Source of the DNA: Mesobacillus selenatarsenatis SF-1
Lineage (GTDB): Bacteria > Bacillota > Bacilli > Bacillales > Cytobacillaceae
Direction of reading: 5' to 3'
Length of the DNA stretch: 64,000 nt
Assembly (NCBI RefSeq): GCF_000813125.1
Contig: NZ_BASE01000054.1
Location: forward strand, 1 to 64,000
Of the stretch, positions 1-12,146 are shown piece after piece. Position numbers and translations under genes: made by a program. Position 1 is the stretch's first letter; every line of letters starts with the position of its first letter. The notes under the pieces are model-generated. The model searched no databases. It saw only the letters and a program-made list of their open reading frames with translations, and was not told the DNA's origin.

Positions 1-235
1 CAAAATGTCTAATAAAAGGGGGTTAATGGACATTTTGAGTTTGGAGTTCTTTCAAAATGTCTAATAAAAGAGGTTTAATGGACGTTTTGAGCAAGGAATT
101 CATTCGAAATGTCTAATAAAAGAGGTTTAATGGACATTTTGAGCAAGGAATTCATTCGAAATGTCTAATAAAAGAGGTTTAATGGACATTTCGATTAAGG
201 ATGTCACTCAAAATGTCTAATAAGCAAACACTGTT
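1..235. repeat. 52-bp tandem repeat array, copy set 1
   Basis: Four full units and the start of a fifth repeat with an exact 52-bp period: the core AAATGTCTAA starts at 3, 55, 107, 159 and 211. Each unit pairs AAATGTCTAATAAA with a downstream TTTAATGGACATTT, an imperfect dyad that could fold into a hairpin. The array touches the left edge, so it may extend further. The same unit recurs at 44760-45160. Bases 236-395 hold no gene and presumably contain the secG promoter. Confidence 0.9.
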
Positions 236-395
236 GGGCGTGCTGCTACTAAAATCAATTTAATGAGTAGAACTCTACCTCTCATCTCCCTTTGTTTTAA
301 ATATTAAATCCTCAACAATTCAGACAAGTATTGTTTCATTCCTTAAAATGTGATAAATTTAAAATACTGTTAGCAGTTTTATCGGGAGGTACGTC

Positions 396-629
396 ATGCA
401 TACATTGTTAGTTGTTCTTTTAGTGATCGTCAGCATTGCTCTTATTGGAGTTGTTCTTCTTCAATCAGGCAAGAGTGCTGGTCTGTCCGGTGCGATTTCC
501 GGCGGCGCTGAGCAATTGTTCGGTAAGCAAAAGGCAAGAGGCCTTGACCTTGTCTTGCACCGTGTTACGATCGTGTTGTCTGTTTTATTTTTTATCTTGA
601 CTATTGCCGTTACTTATTTCGAACTATAA
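396..629 (+). CDS. secG: SecG, preprotein translocase subunit
   Basis: SecG is the small accessory subunit of the SecYEG channel and assists SecA-driven export across the cytoplasmic membrane. The 77-residue product has two hydrophobic segments (about residues 1-22 and 53-75) around a polar Gly/Ser-rich loop, the usual SecG layout, and its length is typical for Bacillus. GGGAGG sits just upstream of the ATG. It heads the conserved secG-esterase-rnr-smpB-ssrA order of Bacillaceae and is closed by its own terminator, so est and rnr probably have separate promoters. Confidence 0.96.
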   Translation: MHTLLVVLLVIVSIALIGVVLLQSGKSAGLSGAISGGAEQLFGKQKARGLDLVLHRVTIVLSVLFFILTIAVTYFEL

Positions 630-640
630 TACACACAATG

Positions 641-670
641 ACCCGGCTTCAATAGAGGCCGGGTTTTATT
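641..670 (+). terminator. Rho-independent terminator after secG
   Basis: ACCCGGCTTC and GAGGCCGGGT form a 10-bp stem (one T-G pair) with an AATA loop, followed by a T-rich tract. It lies 11 bases after the secG stop. Confidence 0.85.
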
Positions 671-801
671 GTGTTTACATAAGCAAAATCCTCACATATT
701 TCTGATGAATGTGGGTATTTACATATATAAAGGCTTTTAATTGAATGTTATAAGCATGTTTGTTAAAACTAAGTAAGATATCTGATAGAGGGAGTAGGAA
801 A

Positions 802-1548
802 ATGAGAAAGTTAGTGCCAAGACCTTTTACATTTAAAGCTGGAAAAAGAGCGGTATTGCTGCTCCATGGATTTACCGGCAATTCTGCAGACGTCAGAATG
901 ATGGGCCGATTTTTAGAAGGAAAAGGATATACATGCCATGCGCCTGTTTTTAAAGGACATGGTGTCCCGCCTGAAGAACTGATACATACTGGTCCTGAGG
1001 ATTGGTGGCAGGATGCGCTTAATGGCTACGAATTCCTGAAAAGCGAAGGCTATGAGGAGATTGCTGTAGCTGGTTTATCACTAGGCGGCATCCTTTCGCT
1101 GAAACTCGGATATACCAAGCCACTCAAGGGAATCGTGCCAATGTGCGCGCCAATGCATCTTAAGACGGAAGAGTTGATGTACCGCGGTGTGCTTGAGTAT
1201 GCGCGCGAATATAAGAGGATGGAAGGCAAGCCTGAAGAGCAAATCGAGGCGGAAGTAAAGGACCTCGAACAGAAATCGATGGCCACTTTAAAAGACCTCC
1301 AGGAACTGATCAAGGAAGTCCGAGGAAGCATCGACTTGATATATACCCCGACCTTTGTTGTCCAGGCCCGGAATGACATCATCATCGATCCTGACAGCGC
1401 CAATATCATCCATGACAACATCGAGTCTGAACATAAAAAGTTGAAGTGGTATGAGGAATCAGGCCATGTCATCACACTTGATAAAGAGCGTGATCAGCTG
1501 CACGAGGATGTTTACGAGTTTCTTGAGTCATTAAATTGGAAAGAATAA
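802..1548 (+). CDS. est: Carboxylesterase, Est30/YvaK type
   Basis: Alpha/beta hydrolase of the small monoacylglycerol-lipase-like carboxylesterase group, cytoplasmic, cleaving short to medium acyl esters; the physiological substrate is unknown. The oxyanion-hole HGFTG is near residue 23. The nucleophile motif GLSLGG places Ser93, with Asp192 (RNDIIID) and His222 (SGHVIT) completing the triad. These positions agree with the known Bacillus/Geobacillus enzyme, as does the 248-residue length. I chose the ATG at 802 because GAGGGAG lies about 7 bases before it; an in-frame ATG at 760 lacks a site. It sits between secG and rnr as in other Bacillaceae. Confidence 0.92.
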   Translation: MRKLVPRPFTFKAGKRAVLLLHGFTGNSADVRMMGRFLEGKGYTCHAPVFKGHGVPPEELIHTGPEDWWQDALNGYEFLKSEGYEEIAVAGLSLGGILSLKLGYTKPLKGIVPMCAPMHLKTEELMYRGVLEYAREYKRMEGKPEEQIEAEVKDLEQKSMATLKDLQELIKEVRGSIDLIYTPTFVVQARNDIIIDPDSANIIHDNIESEHKKLKWYEESGHVITLDKERDQLHEDVYEFLESLNWKE

Positions 1549-1632
1549 AAACATAGAAAAATTTATTGAGTTGTTTTTCACACCATGAGCGACAAAATTA
1601 CGAAAATAGCCCAATAAAGGAGGGATTTATTA

Positions 1633-4005
1633 ATGGATGAGAATATTAAAGGCCATATAGACAGGCTATTGCATTATATGAAGGATGAAGCTTACAAACC
1701 TCTTACAGTTCAGGAACTCGAAAGCGCCTTTGGAATCGAGGACTCCTCGACATTCAAGGATTTTGTTAAAGCGCTAGTGGTTATGGAGGAAAAGGGGCTA
1801 GTCGTCAGGACTCGAAGTGATAGGTACGGACTCCCTGAAAAAATGAATCTCGTACGCGGACGCTACAGTGCCCATGCCAAGGGGTTTGCTTTTGTCATCA
1901 CAGAAGAACAGGGAATGGATGACGTCTTCATCCCGCCCAATGAAACAAGCAATGCAATGAATGGGGATACAGTTCTTGTACGAGTTTCATCAGACAGCTC
2001 TGGGCAGCGCCGAGAAGGCACTGTTGTACGTATCATTGAGAGAGGTGTCTCGCAAATCGTTGGTACCTATACCGAAAGCAAGCACTTCGGGTTTGTGATT
2101 CCTGATGATAAAAAGTTCACGAGTGACATCTTCATTCCTAAAGAGGCTGGAATGGGTGCAGTCGAGGGGCATAAGGTCGTCGTAAAACTGACGAGCTACC
2201 CTGAAGGCCGCAAAAGTGCTGAGGGTGAGGTTACCGCGATTCTTGGTCATAAAAATGATCCTGGCGTCGATATCCTGTCGGTTATTCACAAGCACGGACT
2301 GCCAATGGAGTTCCCGGATGAAGTTCTCAAGCAGGCGAATGATGCGCCTGACCAGATTAATGAGAGTGAGATTGCGAACCGCCGCGACCTGCGTGATGAA
2401 GTCATCGTGACGATTGACGGCGCAGATGCAAAGGACCTCGATGATGCAGTCCAGGTTACAAGGCTTGAAAACGGCAACTATAAACTTGGTGTCCATATCG
2501 CGGATGTTACGTATTATGTAACCGAGGACTCACCGATTGACCGCGAAGCAGAAGACCGTGCGACGAGTGTTTATTTGGTTGACCGGGTCATCCCGATGAT
2601 TCCGCACCGCTTATCGAACGGTATTTGCTCGCTGAATCCGAAGGTCGACCGACTGACGCTTTCTTGTAATATGGAGATCGCTCCAGATGGACAAGTGGTA
2701 GACCATGAAATTTACCAGAGTGTCATCAAAACGACTGAGCGAATGACGTATTTTGATGTGAACAGGATTCTTGTTGATCAGGACGAAGAAACTCGCTCAC
2801 GTTACGATTCTCTTGTTCCAATGTTCGAGATGATGGAAGAGCTTGCTGCTATCCTTCGTAAAAAAAGGATGGAAAGAGGCGCGATCGATTTTGATTTTAA
2901 AGAATCAAAGGTACTGGTTGATGAAGAAGGCCACCCAACGGAGGTCGTCCTGCGAGAGCGTTCTGTCGCTGAAAAGCTGATTGAAGAATTCATGCTGGCG
3001 GCGAACGAAACGGTAGCTGAGCATTTCCACTGGCTTGATGTGCCATTCATCTATCGTATTCACGAAGATCCAAAAGAGGATAAGCTAAGAAAGTTCTTTG
3101 ATTTCATTACAAACTTCGGATACCTTGTCAGAGGATCTGCAAATGGAGTGCATCCAAGAGCGCTGCAGGAAATCATCGAGGAAGTCCAGGGCAAGCCGGA
3201 GGAAATGGTGGTTTCAACTGTCATGCTCCGTTCGATGCAGCAGGCGAAATACTATCCTGAAAGTCTTGGACACTTTGGTCTTTCAACAGAATTCTACACG
3301 CACTTCACATCACCTATCCGTCGTTATCCTGACTTGATTGTCCACCGCTTGATCAGGACCTACTTGATCGATGGCAAGCTTGACCAGGCAACGAAGGAAA
3401 AATGGAATGCGATGCTGCCGGATATCGCAGAGCATTCATCTAACATGGAACGCCGCGCAGTTGAAGCCGAACGTGAAACAGATGAGCTCAAGAAAGCGGA
3501 GTACATGGAAGACAAGGTTGGAACGGAATACGATGGAATCATCAGTTCCGTTACGAACTTTGGGATGTTCGTCGAGCTTCCTAACACAATCGAAGGCCTG
3601 GTACATGTCAGCTACATGACGGATGATTATTACCGGTATGATGAACGCCACCTGGCGATGATTGGCGAGCGAACAGGCAATGTCTTTAGAATCGGTGATG
3701 AAATTACTGTCCGAGTCATCAAGGTAAACAAAGATGAGCGCTCGATTGATTTTGAAATCGTCGGCATGAAGGGCACGCCAAGACGTGAGCGTCCGGCCCA
3801 GCCAAAGATCTTCAAAACCGGCAGCAGCGACAAAAAGCCGCGCCGCGGTAAAGAAGAAGAAGGCAAGCGAGGCGGCAGAGGTTCAGGCGGAGGCAGAAAT
3901 GGCTCTGGTACCGGTTCAGGCTCCGGTTCAAAACCAAAGAACAAGAAGAAAAAATTCTTTGAGAACTCTCCGGCCGCTAAACGAAAATCAAAAAAGAGAA
4001 AATAG
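1633..4005 (+). CDS. rnr: Ribonuclease R
   Basis: Processive 3'-to-5' exoribonuclease that degrades structured RNA and helps trans-translation by clearing tagged mRNAs, which fits its place before smpB and ssrA. Order in the 790 residues: N-terminal winged-helix region (about 1-65), cold-shock OB domains (about 75-220), RNB catalytic domain from about residue 255 with the aspartate cluster [12 protein letters not shown]1 domain (about 625-710), and a basic Gly/Ser/Lys/Arg-rich tail (about 715-790) typical of RNase R. AAAGGAGGG stands before the ATG. Length is normal and no damage is visible. Confidence 0.97.
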   Translation: MDENIKGHIDRLLHYMKDEAYKPLTVQELESAFGIEDSSTFKDFVKALVVMEEKGLVVRTRSDRYGLPEKMNLVRGRYSAHAKGFAFVITEEQGMDDVFIPPNETSNAMNGDTVLVRVSSDSSGQRREGTVVRIIERGVSQIVGTYTESKHFGFVIPDDKKFTSDIFIPKEAGMGAVEGHKVVVKLTSYPEGRKSAEGEVTAILGHKNDPGVDILSVIHKHGLPMEFPDEVLKQANDAPDQINESEIANRRDLRDEVIVTIDGADAKDLDDAVQVTRLENGNYKLGVHIADVTYYVTEDSPIDREAEDRATSVYLVDRVIPMIPHRLSNGICSLNPKVDRLTLSCNMEIAPDGQVVDHEIYQSVIKTTERMTYFDVNRILVDQDEETRSRYDSLVPMFEMMEELAAILRKKRMERGAIDFDFKESKVLVDEEGHPTEVVLRERSVAEKLIEEFMLAANETVAEHFHWLDVPFIYRIHEDPKEDKLRKFFDFITNFGYLVRGSANGVHPRALQEIIEEVQGKPEEMVVSTVMLRSMQQAKYYPESLGHFGLSTEFYTHFTSPIRRYPDLIVHRLIRTYLIDGKLDQATKEKWNAMLPDIAEHSSNMERRAVEAERETDELKKAEYMEDKVGTEYDGIISSVTNFGMFVELPNTIEGLVHVSYMTDDYYRYDERHLAMIGERTGNVFRIGDEITVRVIKVNKDERSIDFEIVGMKGTPRRERPAQPKIFKTGSSDKKPRRGKEEEGKRGGRGSGGGRNGSGTGSGSGSKPKNKKKKFFENSPAAKRKSKKRK

Positions 4006-4018
4006 ACAACCTAAAAAA

Positions 4019-4050
4019 AGAGAGCTCCTGGTGAAGGGGCTCTCTGTTGT
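4019..4050 (+). terminator. Terminator after rnr
   Basis: AGAGAGCTCC and GGGGCTCTCT form a stem around a 7-base loop, followed by a moderately T-rich stretch, 14 bases after the rnr stop. Confidence 0.7.
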
Positions 4051-4086
4051 CCTAGTGATACGAAGTACAAATTTTACTTTGAAAAT

Positions 4087-4560
4087 TGTCTAGCTCCAGC
4101 GCCTAGTCAGTTTTCTTCCCTGAGAGAGCTTCTTAGAGTATCTTGCGAGAAGCGTTAGCTTTGAGCAGCTCGAGTCGCTTGTCTAGCTGCGGCTCCTAAC
4201 TCCTCGAGACGTTTCGGTCCTGCCAATGAAGTCAAAAAGCGACTTCACTGTCTGGCCCTCCAACGCTTGTCGGAGTTGGGTAGTCGCCTCCGCTTTGCGA
4301 ATTGTCTAGTGTCGCCTCCTAGAAACTCCGAAATTTCAACTCCGCCGGCAGAAGCAAAAAACACTTCTTTGTCGGAGTCTCCAGTTTCTGCGTTTCTGGA
4401 CAGTCGGCTATACATTTCAATTTCGATCCGCCCAATGAAGTCAAAGAACGACTTCACCGGTCGACCCTCTGAGGCACAGGACGTGCAGACCCGCCAGCCA
4501 CAGGATGTGGCGTTATAGGCGGGCGGCGCTTGTCGGGGCTGACCAAGGCGCTTTCGCTTT
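4087..4560 (-). repeat. Dispersed ~240-bp intergenic element, composite copy 1
   Basis: The rnr-smpB gap is filled by a GC-rich repeat related to 41202-41440 and 57915-58155, here in the opposite orientation. Shared blocks include TCTAGCTCCAGCGCCTAG-like ends, a GAAGTC/GACTTC hairpin and a cagaaactggag-type block. The hairpin block occurs twice (near 4227 and 4437), so this looks like two partial or nested copies. Open frames inside it have no credible start and match no known protein. No other gene is seen here. Confidence 0.8.
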
Positions 4561-4618
4561 TAATTGTGGGAGAATGGGATATTTGCTAAAATGAGAGAAA
4601 TAGAAGGGGGAAGTTTTA

Positions 4619-5086
4619 ATGCCAAAAGGTGAGGGTAAAGTCGTCGCACAGAATAAAAAAGCAAACCACGACTATTTCATCGAAGAAACTTATGAAGCCG
4701 GAGTGGTCCTTCAGGGAACAGAGATTAAATCAATCCGTAACGGACGCGTCCAGCTAAAGGATTCATACGCAAAAGTCCATAATGGTGAGTTATTCTTATA
4801 TAACCTTCACATCAGCCCATATGAACAGGGAAACCGTTATAACCATGATCCGCTGCGCACAAGGAAGCTATTGCTCCACAAACGGCAAATCGCCCAGCTG
4901 ATTGGTGAAACGAAGGAAGCAGGCTATGCGCTTGTACCATTGAAGATTTATCTGAAGAACGGTTATGCGAAAGTTTTAATCGGTCTAGGTAAGGGTAAAA
5001 AGAACTATGACAAGCGTGAAACTCTGAAGAAGAAGGAAGCAGGCCGTGATATAGAGCGTGCATTCCGCGAACGCCAGAAAATGTAA
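4619..5086 (+). CDS. smpB: SmpB, tmRNA-binding protein
   Basis: SmpB binds the tRNA-like part of tmRNA and brings it to stalled ribosomes for trans-translation. The 155 residues carry the usual motifs: [12 protein letters not shown] at the N-terminus, GTEIKSIR (about 34-41), and the basic C-terminal tail that enters the empty mRNA channel ([19 protein letters not shown], about 124-142). AGGGGGAAG precedes the ATG. The gene lies 148 bases before its RNA partner ssrA and both are probably expressed together. Confidence 0.97.
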   Translation: MPKGEGKVVAQNKKANHDYFIEETYEAGVVLQGTEIKSIRNGRVQLKDSYAKVHNGELFLYNLHISPYEQGNRYNHDPLRTRKLLLHKRQIAQLIGETKEAGYALVPLKIYLKNGYAKVLIGLGKGKKNYDKRETLKKKEAGRDIERAFRERQKM

Positions 5087-5234
5087 GCTTGTCAACTGAG
5101 GAAGAGTGTACCAGTTGAAAAAAGTACTCAGTGTGTTATAATAAGAACTGTCACCACGAGTGACACATTACTTAATGCTCGGCTTAACCGAGTTCTCCTA
5201 ACGTCTGTATCATGTATACAGCAACCTTTTATAT

Positions 5235-5593
5235 GGGGACGTTACGGATTCGACAGGGGTAGTTTGAGCTTAGGTGGCGAGTCGAGGGGATCGGCCTCGT
5301 AAAAACGTCAACGCCTATAACTGGCAAAGAAAACAACAACTTCGCTTTCGCAGCTTAATACTGCATAGCGGTTCGCCCCTCCATCGCCCATGTGGTAGGG
5401 TAGCGGACTCACTCTAAGTGGGCTACGCCGGATTCCACCGCCTGAGGATGAAGGAAGAGAACAACCAGGCTAGCTGGCCGGCCGCCTGTCGGTAGGCAAA
5501 AGGACCAGCGAATCGCCAATATGCCGACTACACTCGTAGAAGCTTAAGTGCCAATATCTTTGGACGTGGGTTCGACTCCCACCGTCTCCACCA
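5235..5593 (+). ncRNA. ssrA: tmRNA (SsrA)
   Basis: The RNA starts with GGGGACGTTACGGATTCGAC and ends with the T-arm GTGGGTTCGACTCCCAC and acceptor strand closing in CCACCA, the canonical tmRNA ends. The mRNA-like segment at 5323-5358 (GGC to TAA) encodes GKENNNFAFAA, a proteolysis tag ending in AA. Together with SmpB it rescues stalled ribosomes. The accessory island starts directly behind its 3' end, a frequent integration hotspot; I saw no second copy of the 3' end in the window. Confidence 0.97.
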
Positions 5594-5620
5594 ATACATA
5601 TGTTGGTGGATTTTTATTTT
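5587..5620 (+). terminator. Terminator overlapping the tmRNA 3' end
   Basis: TCCACCAA and TTGGTGGA form a perfect 8-bp stem with loop TACATA, followed by a T-rich run. The left arm includes the tmRNA acceptor end. Confidence 0.85.
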
Positions 5621-5624
5621 TTGT

Positions 5625-5682
5625 AACTTAAAGCATAAGTTTGCCAATTGGCAGGCTTATGCTTTATTTTATTTTTGGCAAA
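5625..5682. terminator. Bidirectional hairpin, version A of a three-copy family
   Basis: GCATAAGTTTGCC, loop AATT and GGCAGGCTTATGC form a long stem with A-rich and T-rich flanks. Related hairpins lie at 29056-29106 and 33258-33300. The remainder of 5683-5942 is AT-rich, has no gene I can support and should contain the hsd promoter. Confidence 0.75.
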
Positions 5683-5942
5683 CTTATACTTTATTTATGA
5701 TGATTAATGAACCATAGAGATAAGGCCAAATAGTCTACAATTAGTAAAATGTGTTTATAACTACGAAGTAAAATTAAACCTGCAAAACGCTATGATGAAT
5801 CGCTTTTTGTAAAATAAATTACATTTATATCGTAGTGATATGGTCATTACATGGTACTATTAATATAAATGTGTATTTATGTCTAAGTATATTCTTAATT
5901 TATATTCAGATGACAAGACACTAATTTTATAGGAGGTAAAGT

Positions 5943-7463
5943 ATGTCAACAGCAAACATTGGTTATGAAGAAAAGTTGTGGTTAATGGCAGATAAGTTAA
6001 GAGGAAGTATGGATGCCTCTGAATATAAAAATGTTGTATTAGGATTATTGTTCTTAAAATATGTATCTGATGCTTTTGAGGAGAAATACGCTGAATTACT
6101 GGTAGACGAGTTTGCCGATCCTGAAGACCAGGATGAATATCTAGCGGAAAATATATTTTGGGTTCCTAAAGAAGCCCGTTGGTCATATATAAAGGAAAAT
6201 GCTAAAAAACCGGAGATAGGTCAAATCATCGACCAGGGTATGATTTCAATCGAAAAGGAAAATGATTCATTACGTGGGGTACTTCCTAAGGACTATGCAC
6301 GCCCAGCACTTGATAAGGCTAGACTAGGGGAAACCATAGATTTGTTTTCCTTTAAAGTCGGAGATAAAGGTAGCCGTTCCAAAGATGTTCTTGGAAGAGT
6401 TTATGAATATTTCTTAAGCAAGTTTGCAAGTGCAGAAGGAAAGAACGGTGGAGAATTCTATACCCCTACATCTATAGTGAAATTATTAGTTGAAATGCTC
6501 GAGCCATATAAGGGGCGCATATATGACCCATGTTGCGGTTCGGGTGGCATGTTTGTCCAGAGTGAAAAATTTGTAGAAGAGCACCAAGGACGTTTAGGTG
6601 ATATTGCTGTTTATGGTCAAGAATCAAACCCTACAACATGGCGTTTGTGTAAAATGAACCTTGCAATTCGCGGAATCGATGGAAATATTGGAGAACATAA
6701 TGCTGATACTTTCCACAATGATCTTCATAAAGGATTAAAAGCTGACTATATCCTTGCCAATCCACCTTTTAACATCAGCGACTGGGGTGGGGAAAAACTT
6801 CGAGATGATGTCCGCTGGCAATATGGTATTCCGCCAGCGGGAAATGCAAACTATGCATGGATTCAACATATGGTTTCTAAGCTTGCTCCATCTGGAACTG
6901 CAGGTTTTGTCTTAGCGAACGGATCAATGTCTACAAGCACAACAAGTGAATTAGAAATTCGTAAAAATCTTATTCAGAACGATTTGATTGAATGTATTGT
7001 CACTCTTCCTGGACAGCTTTTCTATTCAACACAAATACCAGTGAGCTTATGGTTCTTAACTAGAAATAAAGCAGCCAAAGGGCAAAGGGATCGTAAAGAA
7101 GAAATCCTCTTCATAGATGCTCGGAAAATTGGCTTCATGGCTGACCGTACTCATAAAGAACTTTCCAAAAAGGACATTGCTAAGGTAACAGAAGTTTTCC
7201 ATGCTTGGCGGGGTAAAAATGGACAATCCTATGAAGATATTGCGGGATTCTGTAGATCAGTCTCCATTGGTGAAGTTCGAGAACATGAGTATATTCTGAC
7301 ACCAGGCCGGTATGTTGGATTAGAAGAAGTCGAGGAGGATGGTGAGCCTTTTGAAGAAAAAATGCAACGTCTTACTACTGAGCTTGCTGAACAGTTAGCA
7401 AAATCAAAAAAACTAGAGAGTGAGATCCGTCAAGCACTTGGGGGCATTGGATATGAAATCTAG
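5943..7463 (+). CDS. hsdM: HsdM, type I restriction-modification methyltransferase
   Basis: N6-adenine methyltransferase subunit of a type I restriction-modification enzyme; with HsdS it modifies the host target and with HsdR forms the restriction complex. In the 506 residues: HsdM N-terminal helical domain (about 8-140), SAM-binding motif I DPCCGSGG at 195-202, and catalytic motif IV NPPF at 273-276. The AGGAGG site before the ATG is strong. It is the first gene of a tight hsdM-hsdS-hsdR operon behind ssrA. Length is normal and all motifs are intact, so the enzyme looks active. Confidence 0.97.
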   Translation: MSTANIGYEEKLWLMADKLRGSMDASEYKNVVLGLLFLKYVSDAFEEKYAELLVDEFADPEDQDEYLAENIFWVPKEARWSYIKENAKKPEIGQIIDQGMISIEKENDSLRGVLPKDYARPALDKARLGETIDLFSFKVGDKGSRSKDVLGRVYEYFLSKFASAEGKNGGEFYTPTSIVKLLVEMLEPYKGRIYDPCCGSGGMFVQSEKFVEEHQGRLGDIAVYGQESNPTTWRLCKMNLAIRGIDGNIGEHNADTFHNDLHKGLKADYILANPPFNISDWGGEKLRDDVRWQYGIPPAGNANYAWIQHMVSKLAPSGTAGFVLANGSMSTSTTSELEIRKNLIQNDLIECIVTLPGQLFYSTQIPVSLWFLTRNKAAKGQRDRKEEILFIDARKIGFMADRTHKELSKKDIAKVTEVFHAWRGKNGQSYEDIAGFCRSVSIGEVREHEYILTPGRYVGLEEVEEDGEPFEEKMQRLTTELAEQLAKSKKLESEIRQALGGIGYEI

Positions 7464-8787
7464 TCTGAAATTAAAAAACCTAACTATAAAAATAGGAAGT
7501 GGATCTACTCCACGAGGTGGAAAAGATTCGTATCTTGAAGAAGGCGTAATTAGTCTAATCAGAAGCCAAAATGTATATAATCATGAATTTACAACGGATG
7601 GTAGAGTTTTTATTTCAGAAGAACAAGCTAAAAAATTGAATAATGTTACACTACAGAAAAACGATGTATTACTTAATATTACTGGAGACTCAGTAGCAAG
7701 GTGTTGCATAGTTCCAGAAACAATTCTGCCAGCTAGGGTTAATCAACACGTAGCTATTATTAGGTGTGATACCGAGTTGTTAAATCCTCACTATCTTTTA
7801 GCGGTGTTAACATCTCCATTAATGCAACAATATCTTTTGTCCATAGCCCAAACTGGAGGGACGAGAGCTGCATTAACCAAAGGAATGATAGAGAATTTAG
7901 ATATTCCTTATGTTCCTCTAATTATTCAAAATCAAATTGGTAATCTATTGAATAACATAAATTCAAAAATTGAATGTAATAATGCTTCTATCTCTACACT
8001 AAATCAACTTACACAAACAATTTTTAAATATTGGTTCATCGATTATGAATTTCCGAATGAACATGGTGAACCATATAATACTAGTGGAGGGAGTTTTAAA
8101 GAGAGCGATTTAGGTTATATCCCCACTGGGTGGGAAGTAAGAAGTTTAGGAGAGCTAATTGAATTTCAAAATGGCTATGCTTTTAAAAGTAAAGAATTAT
8201 TAAAACAAGACACTGGTGATACCTTTCATGTATTTAAAATGGGTCATATTAACAAAGGAGGTGGCTTAAACAAATCAGGTACCAAAAGTTATATCGAAAG
8301 AGAAAAATGTAAAAGGTTAAATAGATATATAATAAAAAAAGGCGATTTATTAATGTGTATGACAGATATGAAAAGTAATGTGGCGTTACTTGGACATACT
8401 GCTCTTATGGATGAAGATGACAAATATATATTAAATCAACGAGTTGGGTTAATAAGGACATATAACCCAGAAATATTAAACTATTCTTATTTATATCTTT
8501 TGACAAATAGCCCAGATTTTATTGAAAATCTAAGAAATAGAGCTAATAGTGGAGTACAAGTAAATCTCACTACAAAGGAAATTAAAGACTCATTAATAGT
8601 CGTTCCTAATTCTAGTGTGCATAAGAAGTTTGATTTATTAGTATCAAAGTTATTCGATAAGATATTTCTTTTGAATCATGAAAATGTAATTCTAAAGAAT
8701 TTAAGGGATAGTTTACTTCCAAAAATCCTTTCAGGAGAAATCGAAATTCCATTAGAAAGCGAGGAAATGGAACATGTACAGCTTTAA
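7453..8787 (+). CDS. hsdS: HsdS, type I specificity subunit
   Basis: DNA-recognition subunit that sets the bipartite target of the HsdM/HsdR complex. The 444 residues show the usual duplicated plan: two target-recognition domains (about 8-150 and 225-380), each followed by a conserved helical spacer ([16 protein letters not shown] at about 170-185; [17 protein letters not shown] at about 395-411), and the terminal motif [15 protein letters not shown] prefer the ATG at 7453, which has GGGGG 8 bases upstream, over the in-frame GTG at 7420. The gene overlaps the end of hsdM and the start of hsdR. Target specificity cannot be read by eye. Confidence 0.93.
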   Translation: MKSSLKLKNLTIKIGSGSTPRGGKDSYLEEGVISLIRSQNVYNHEFTTDGRVFISEEQAKKLNNVTLQKNDVLLNITGDSVARCCIVPETILPARVNQHVAIIRCDTELLNPHYLLAVLTSPLMQQYLLSIAQTGGTRAALTKGMIENLDIPYVPLIIQNQIGNLLNNINSKIECNNASISTLNQLTQTIFKYWFIDYEFPNEHGEPYNTSGGSFKESDLGYIPTGWEVRSLGELIEFQNGYAFKSKELLKQDTGDTFHVFKMGHINKGGGLNKSGTKSYIEREKCKRLNRYIIKKGDLLMCMTDMKSNVALLGHTALMDEDDKYILNQRVGLIRTYNPEILNYSYLYLLTNSPDFIENLRNRANSGVQVNLTTKEIKDSLIVVPNSSVHKKFDLLVSKLFDKIFLLNHENVILKNLRDSLLPKILSGEIEIPLESEEMEHVQL

Positions 8788-11700
8788 TGAAGATGAATTA
8801 GAGCATGCTACGCTAGATTGGCTTGAAGAGTTAGGATATGAAGTTGCAAATGGTCCGGTTCTTGCTCCTGATGGCGATTCTCCAGAGCGGCAGGACTATT
8901 CCACTGTGTTTTTAGAAGGGCGTTTAATAGACGCTCTTTCTCGTATTAATAATAATGTGAAAATTTCGGAAATTGAGGAAGCAGTTCGGAAAATAACAGT
9001 TCCTCAGCATCCCAATCTTTTGATTAACAATCGTGCTTTTCATCGATTAATTACCGATGGAGTTGATGTTGAAGTTAGAGAAGAGGATGGCCGTAATTCA
9101 ACAAAGAAGCTTTGGTTATTTGATTTTAAGAACCCTAAGAACAATGACTTTTTAGCTTTAAATCAGTTTACCATTATTGAGGGTTCATTAAATAAGCGCC
9201 CTGATGTAATATTGTTTATCAACGGGTTGCCGATGGTTGTATTCGAATTGAAAAATTCCACTGATGAACATGTTGGGATTTCTCAAGCTTATAACCAACT
9301 TCAAACCTATAAAAAGACGATTCCTTCGTTGTTTCACTACAATGCCTTTATGGTTACAAGTGATGGAGTAAATGCGCGTGCAGGTACACTTTCTTCAAAT
9401 GAAGAACGTTTCATGATGTGGAGAACGATTGATGGACAGACTACTGCACCTAATAATATTCCACAATTAGAAGTTTTAATTAAAGGGATGTGTCAACCTG
9501 CCGTTCTAATAGATTTGATTCGTCATTTCATTCTGTTTCAGACCGATGGGGAAAAAATAGTAAAAATCCTTGCTGCATATCATCAATATTATGCAGTAAA
9601 TAAAGCGGTTGAAGAGGCTAAGCGTGCGGCCGGTGAAGATGGTGACCGGAAAATTGGAGTCATTTGGCATACTCAGGGATCAGGAAAAAGTTTATCCATG
9701 GTCTTCTACACAGGAAAACTTGTCTTAGAAATGAACAATCCAACTATAGTTGTTTTAACAGACCGAAATGATTTGGATGATCAGCTATTTGCAACATTCA
9801 GCCAATCTAGTGATCTTCTTAGGCAGTCTCCCAAACAAGCAGAGAAACGCACCGATTTAAAGGAACTGTTAGCTGTTGAATCAGGAGGTATTATTTTTAC
9901 CACCATGCAAAAATTCGCGCCTGAAGAAGGTTCAGATAAAATGGGCGCGTTAACTGAACGTCGAAATGTTATTGTTATGGTGGATGAAGCACATCGGTCC
10001 CAGTATGGATTTCAAGCACAAATGCAACGTAACTCTTCTGAAGCGAATGTAAAATACGGCTTTGCAAAACACCTTCGAGATGCTTTGCCAAATGCGTCTT
10101 ACGTAGGATTTACGGGAACACCTATTGAAGCCACGGATAAAAACACACCAGCGGTATTTGGAAACTATATCGATATTTATGATATGACTCAAGCTGTCGA
10201 AGATGGTGCGACTGTTAAAATTTTTTATGAGAGTCGGATTGTAAAGCTCGATCTTCCAGAGGGTCTTGAGATTGACAGTGAATATGACGAAATCACAGAA
10301 TATCAAGAAGTAGATGAACGTGAAAAGTTAAAGTCCAAATGGTCCAGGTTAGAAGCGCTTGCAGGTGCAAATGAAAGACTCAAACGTGTTGCTAAAGATG
10401 TAGTCAATCACTTTGAAAATCGCCAAGAAGCAATTTTTGGAAAAGCAATGATAGTTGTTATGTCCCGTAGGATAGCCATAGATCTATATAAGGAGATTGT
10501 AGCTCTACGTCCGGAATGGCATTCAGAGGACGATGACAAAGGGGTTATTAAAATTGTCATGACGGGATCCTCAAGTGATCCTGAAGAATGGCAAGGATTT
10601 ATTGGTAATAAGCGTAGGCGTGAATACTTAGCTAAGAGAATGAAAGATACGAATGACGAGTTAAAACTTGTTCTGGTTCGTGATATGTGGTTGACTGGTT
10701 TCGATGTGCCATCAATGCATACTATGTATATCGATAAACCGATGAAGGGACATAATTTGATGCAGGCAATTGCCCGTGTAAATCGTGTCTTTAGGGATAA
10801 ACCTGGCGGTTTGATTGTTGATTATATAGGAATTGCTGATAGTTTGAAAGAGGCATTAAAGCAATATACAGAGAGTGATCGTGAAAACGCTGGAGTCGAT
10901 ACATCGGTCGCTCTAGACCTTATGATGGAAAAATATGAATTGATACAGAGCATGCTTTACAGTCATGATTATAATCATTTTAACTCTGAACGTCCTACTG
11001 AGCGTATGAAAGCCATCATTGAAACTGTCGATTTTGTTATTGGTCTAGGGGAAGAGCAAAAGAAGTCATTCCTCCGTCTTGTTACAGAGTTAGCCAAAGC
11101 CTTTGCCCTGTGCTCCACAGAAGAGGAAGCACAAGAGTTGAACGCCGAAATTGGTTTCTTTAAAGCAGTTAAATCTGGAATTATAAAGTTGCTTCCTGAT
11201 GATAAGAAAAAGAAAACTTCTTCACAGTTGGATGCGCAAATCAATCAGCTTATATCTAAGTCGGTTATTTCAGATGAAGTTGTTGATATTTACAGTTCAC
11301 TCGGACTGGAGAACCCAGATATCTCTATACTGTCCGATCAATTCTTAGCAGATGTGCGTGCATTACCACATAAAAACCTGGCAGTCGAATTGTTAAATCG
11401 TTTGCTGCAAGGGAAGGTAAGAAGTGTTCAACGTACGAATCTTGTACAAGCTAAGAAGTTTTCTGACCTGCTGAATAACGCTATTAATAAATACAATAAA
11501 CGAGCAATTGAGACTTCGAAGGTAATTGAAGAACTAATTGAATTAGCCAAAGAAATGAATGAATCCTACAAGCGTGGTGAAGAAACAGGGCTGATTAAAG
11601 AGGAAATAGCATTTTATGACGCGCTTGCATCTCATGAAACAGCTGAAGAGGTTTTAGGTGACGAAATACTAAAAGCTATTGCCCACGAACTTTCCAAGGC

Positions 11701-11875
11701 TATCAAGGAAAATATGAGTATTGACTGGAACCTACGCGAATCAGCCAGAGCAAAAATGCGTATTACAGTCCGAAGACTGCTTAAAAAGTATGGTTATCCG
11801 CCGGATTTACAGAAGATGGCTGTTGAGACAGTTGTAAAGCAGGCTGAGTTAATGGCAGAAAACATAGAGGTTTAG
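8774..11875 (+). CDS. hsdR: HsdR, type I restriction endonuclease/translocase
   Basis: Motor and nuclease subunit that translocates DNA with ATP and cuts away from unmodified targets. The 1033 residues contain a PD-(D/E)xK nuclease domain (RPDVILF followed by FELKN, about 143-160), a superfamily 2 helicase core with Walker A QGSGKS (about 301-307), the DEAH box (about 402-406) and GFTGTP (about 453), then a C-terminal helical region that contacts HsdM/HsdS. The ATG overlaps the end of hsdS by 14 bases, with GAGGAA upstream. All motifs are present, so the system looks functional. Confidence 0.96.
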   Translation: MYSFNEDELEHATLDWLEELGYEVANGPVLAPDGDSPERQDYSTVFLEGRLIDALSRINNNVKISEIEEAVRKITVPQHPNLLINNRAFHRLITDGVDVEVREEDGRNSTKKLWLFDFKNPKNNDFLALNQFTIIEGSLNKRPDVILFINGLPMVVFELKNSTDEHVGISQAYNQLQTYKKTIPSLFHYNAFMVTSDGVNARAGTLSSNEERFMMWRTIDGQTTAPNNIPQLEVLIKGMCQPAVLIDLIRHFILFQTDGEKIVKILAAYHQYYAVNKAVEEAKRAAGEDGDRKIGVIWHTQGSGKSLSMVFYTGKLVLEMNNPTIVVLTDRNDLDDQLFATFSQSSDLLRQSPKQAEKRTDLKELLAVESGGIIFTTMQKFAPEEGSDKMGALTERRNVIVMVDEAHRSQYGFQAQMQRNSSEANVKYGFAKHLRDALPNASYVGFTGTPIEATDKNTPAVFGNYIDIYDMTQAVEDGATVKIFYESRIVKLDLPEGLEIDSEYDEITEYQEVDEREKLKSKWSRLEALAGANERLKRVAKDVVNHFENRQEAIFGKAMIVVMSRRIAIDLYKEIVALRPEWHSEDDDKGVIKIVMTGSSSDPEEWQGFIGNKRRREYLAKRMKDTNDELKLVLVRDMWLTGFDVPSMHTMYIDKPMKGHNLMQAIARVNRVFRDKPGGLIVDYIGIADSLKEALKQYTESDRENAGVDTSVALDLMMEKYELIQSMLYSHDYNHFNSERPTERMKAIIETVDFVIGLGEEQKKSFLRLVTELAKAFALCSTEEEAQELNAEIGFFKAVKSGIIKLLPDDKKKKTSSQLDAQINQLISKSVISDEVVDIYSSLGLENPDISILSDQFLADVRALPHKNLAVELLNRLLQGKVRSVQRTNLVQAKKFSDLLNNAINKYNKRAIETSKVIEELIELAKEMNESYKRGEETGLIKEEIAFYDALASHETAEEVLGDEILKAIAHELSKAIKENMSIDWNLRESARAKMRITVRRLLKKYGYPPDLQKMAVETVVKQAELMAENIEV

Positions 11876-12046
11876 AAAGGTTCCAGGTTAATATAAAACT
11901 TGTCACTAAATAGACAAAATGATTATCGACTACTTTAATTCTTTTTATGATACTATTTGGGTGTAAGTCGAGTTGTCTTTTGACGAAAATATTTTGAATA
12001 TGCCCGGAAATTGAATGGGAAGAATCTGACGCTGAGGAAGAACCAC

Positions 12047-12080
12047 AGGTCGCACTAATTTATTTAGTGCGGCCTTTTTT
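12047..12080 (+). terminator. Terminator between hsdR and the tns module
   Basis: AGGTCGCACTAA and TTAGTGCGGCCT pair over 12 bases (one T-G) around a TTTA loop, followed by six Ts. It separates the hsd operon from the transposition genes. Confidence 0.85.
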
Positions 12081-12146
12081 GTTGGAAAATTAAAGGAATA
12101 GAATGAATGTTATTTGGAATAATACCTCAAAAAAAGAGGTTTATCC

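Noticed and set aside
1-235. CRISPR array at the left edge
   Set aside because: The whole 52-bp unit repeats, including what would be spacers; there are no unique spacers or cas genes. The same holds for 44760-45160.
4245-4518. Open frames on both strands inside the rnr-smpB gap
   Set aside because: They fall in the dispersed repeat element, which also gives open frames elsewhere, and lack starts with sites.
12001-12093. Open stretch reading CPEIEWEESDAEEEPQ upstream of the first TniQ gene
   Set aside because: It runs through a clear terminator hairpin and has no start; could be the tail of a lost gene but cannot be supported.
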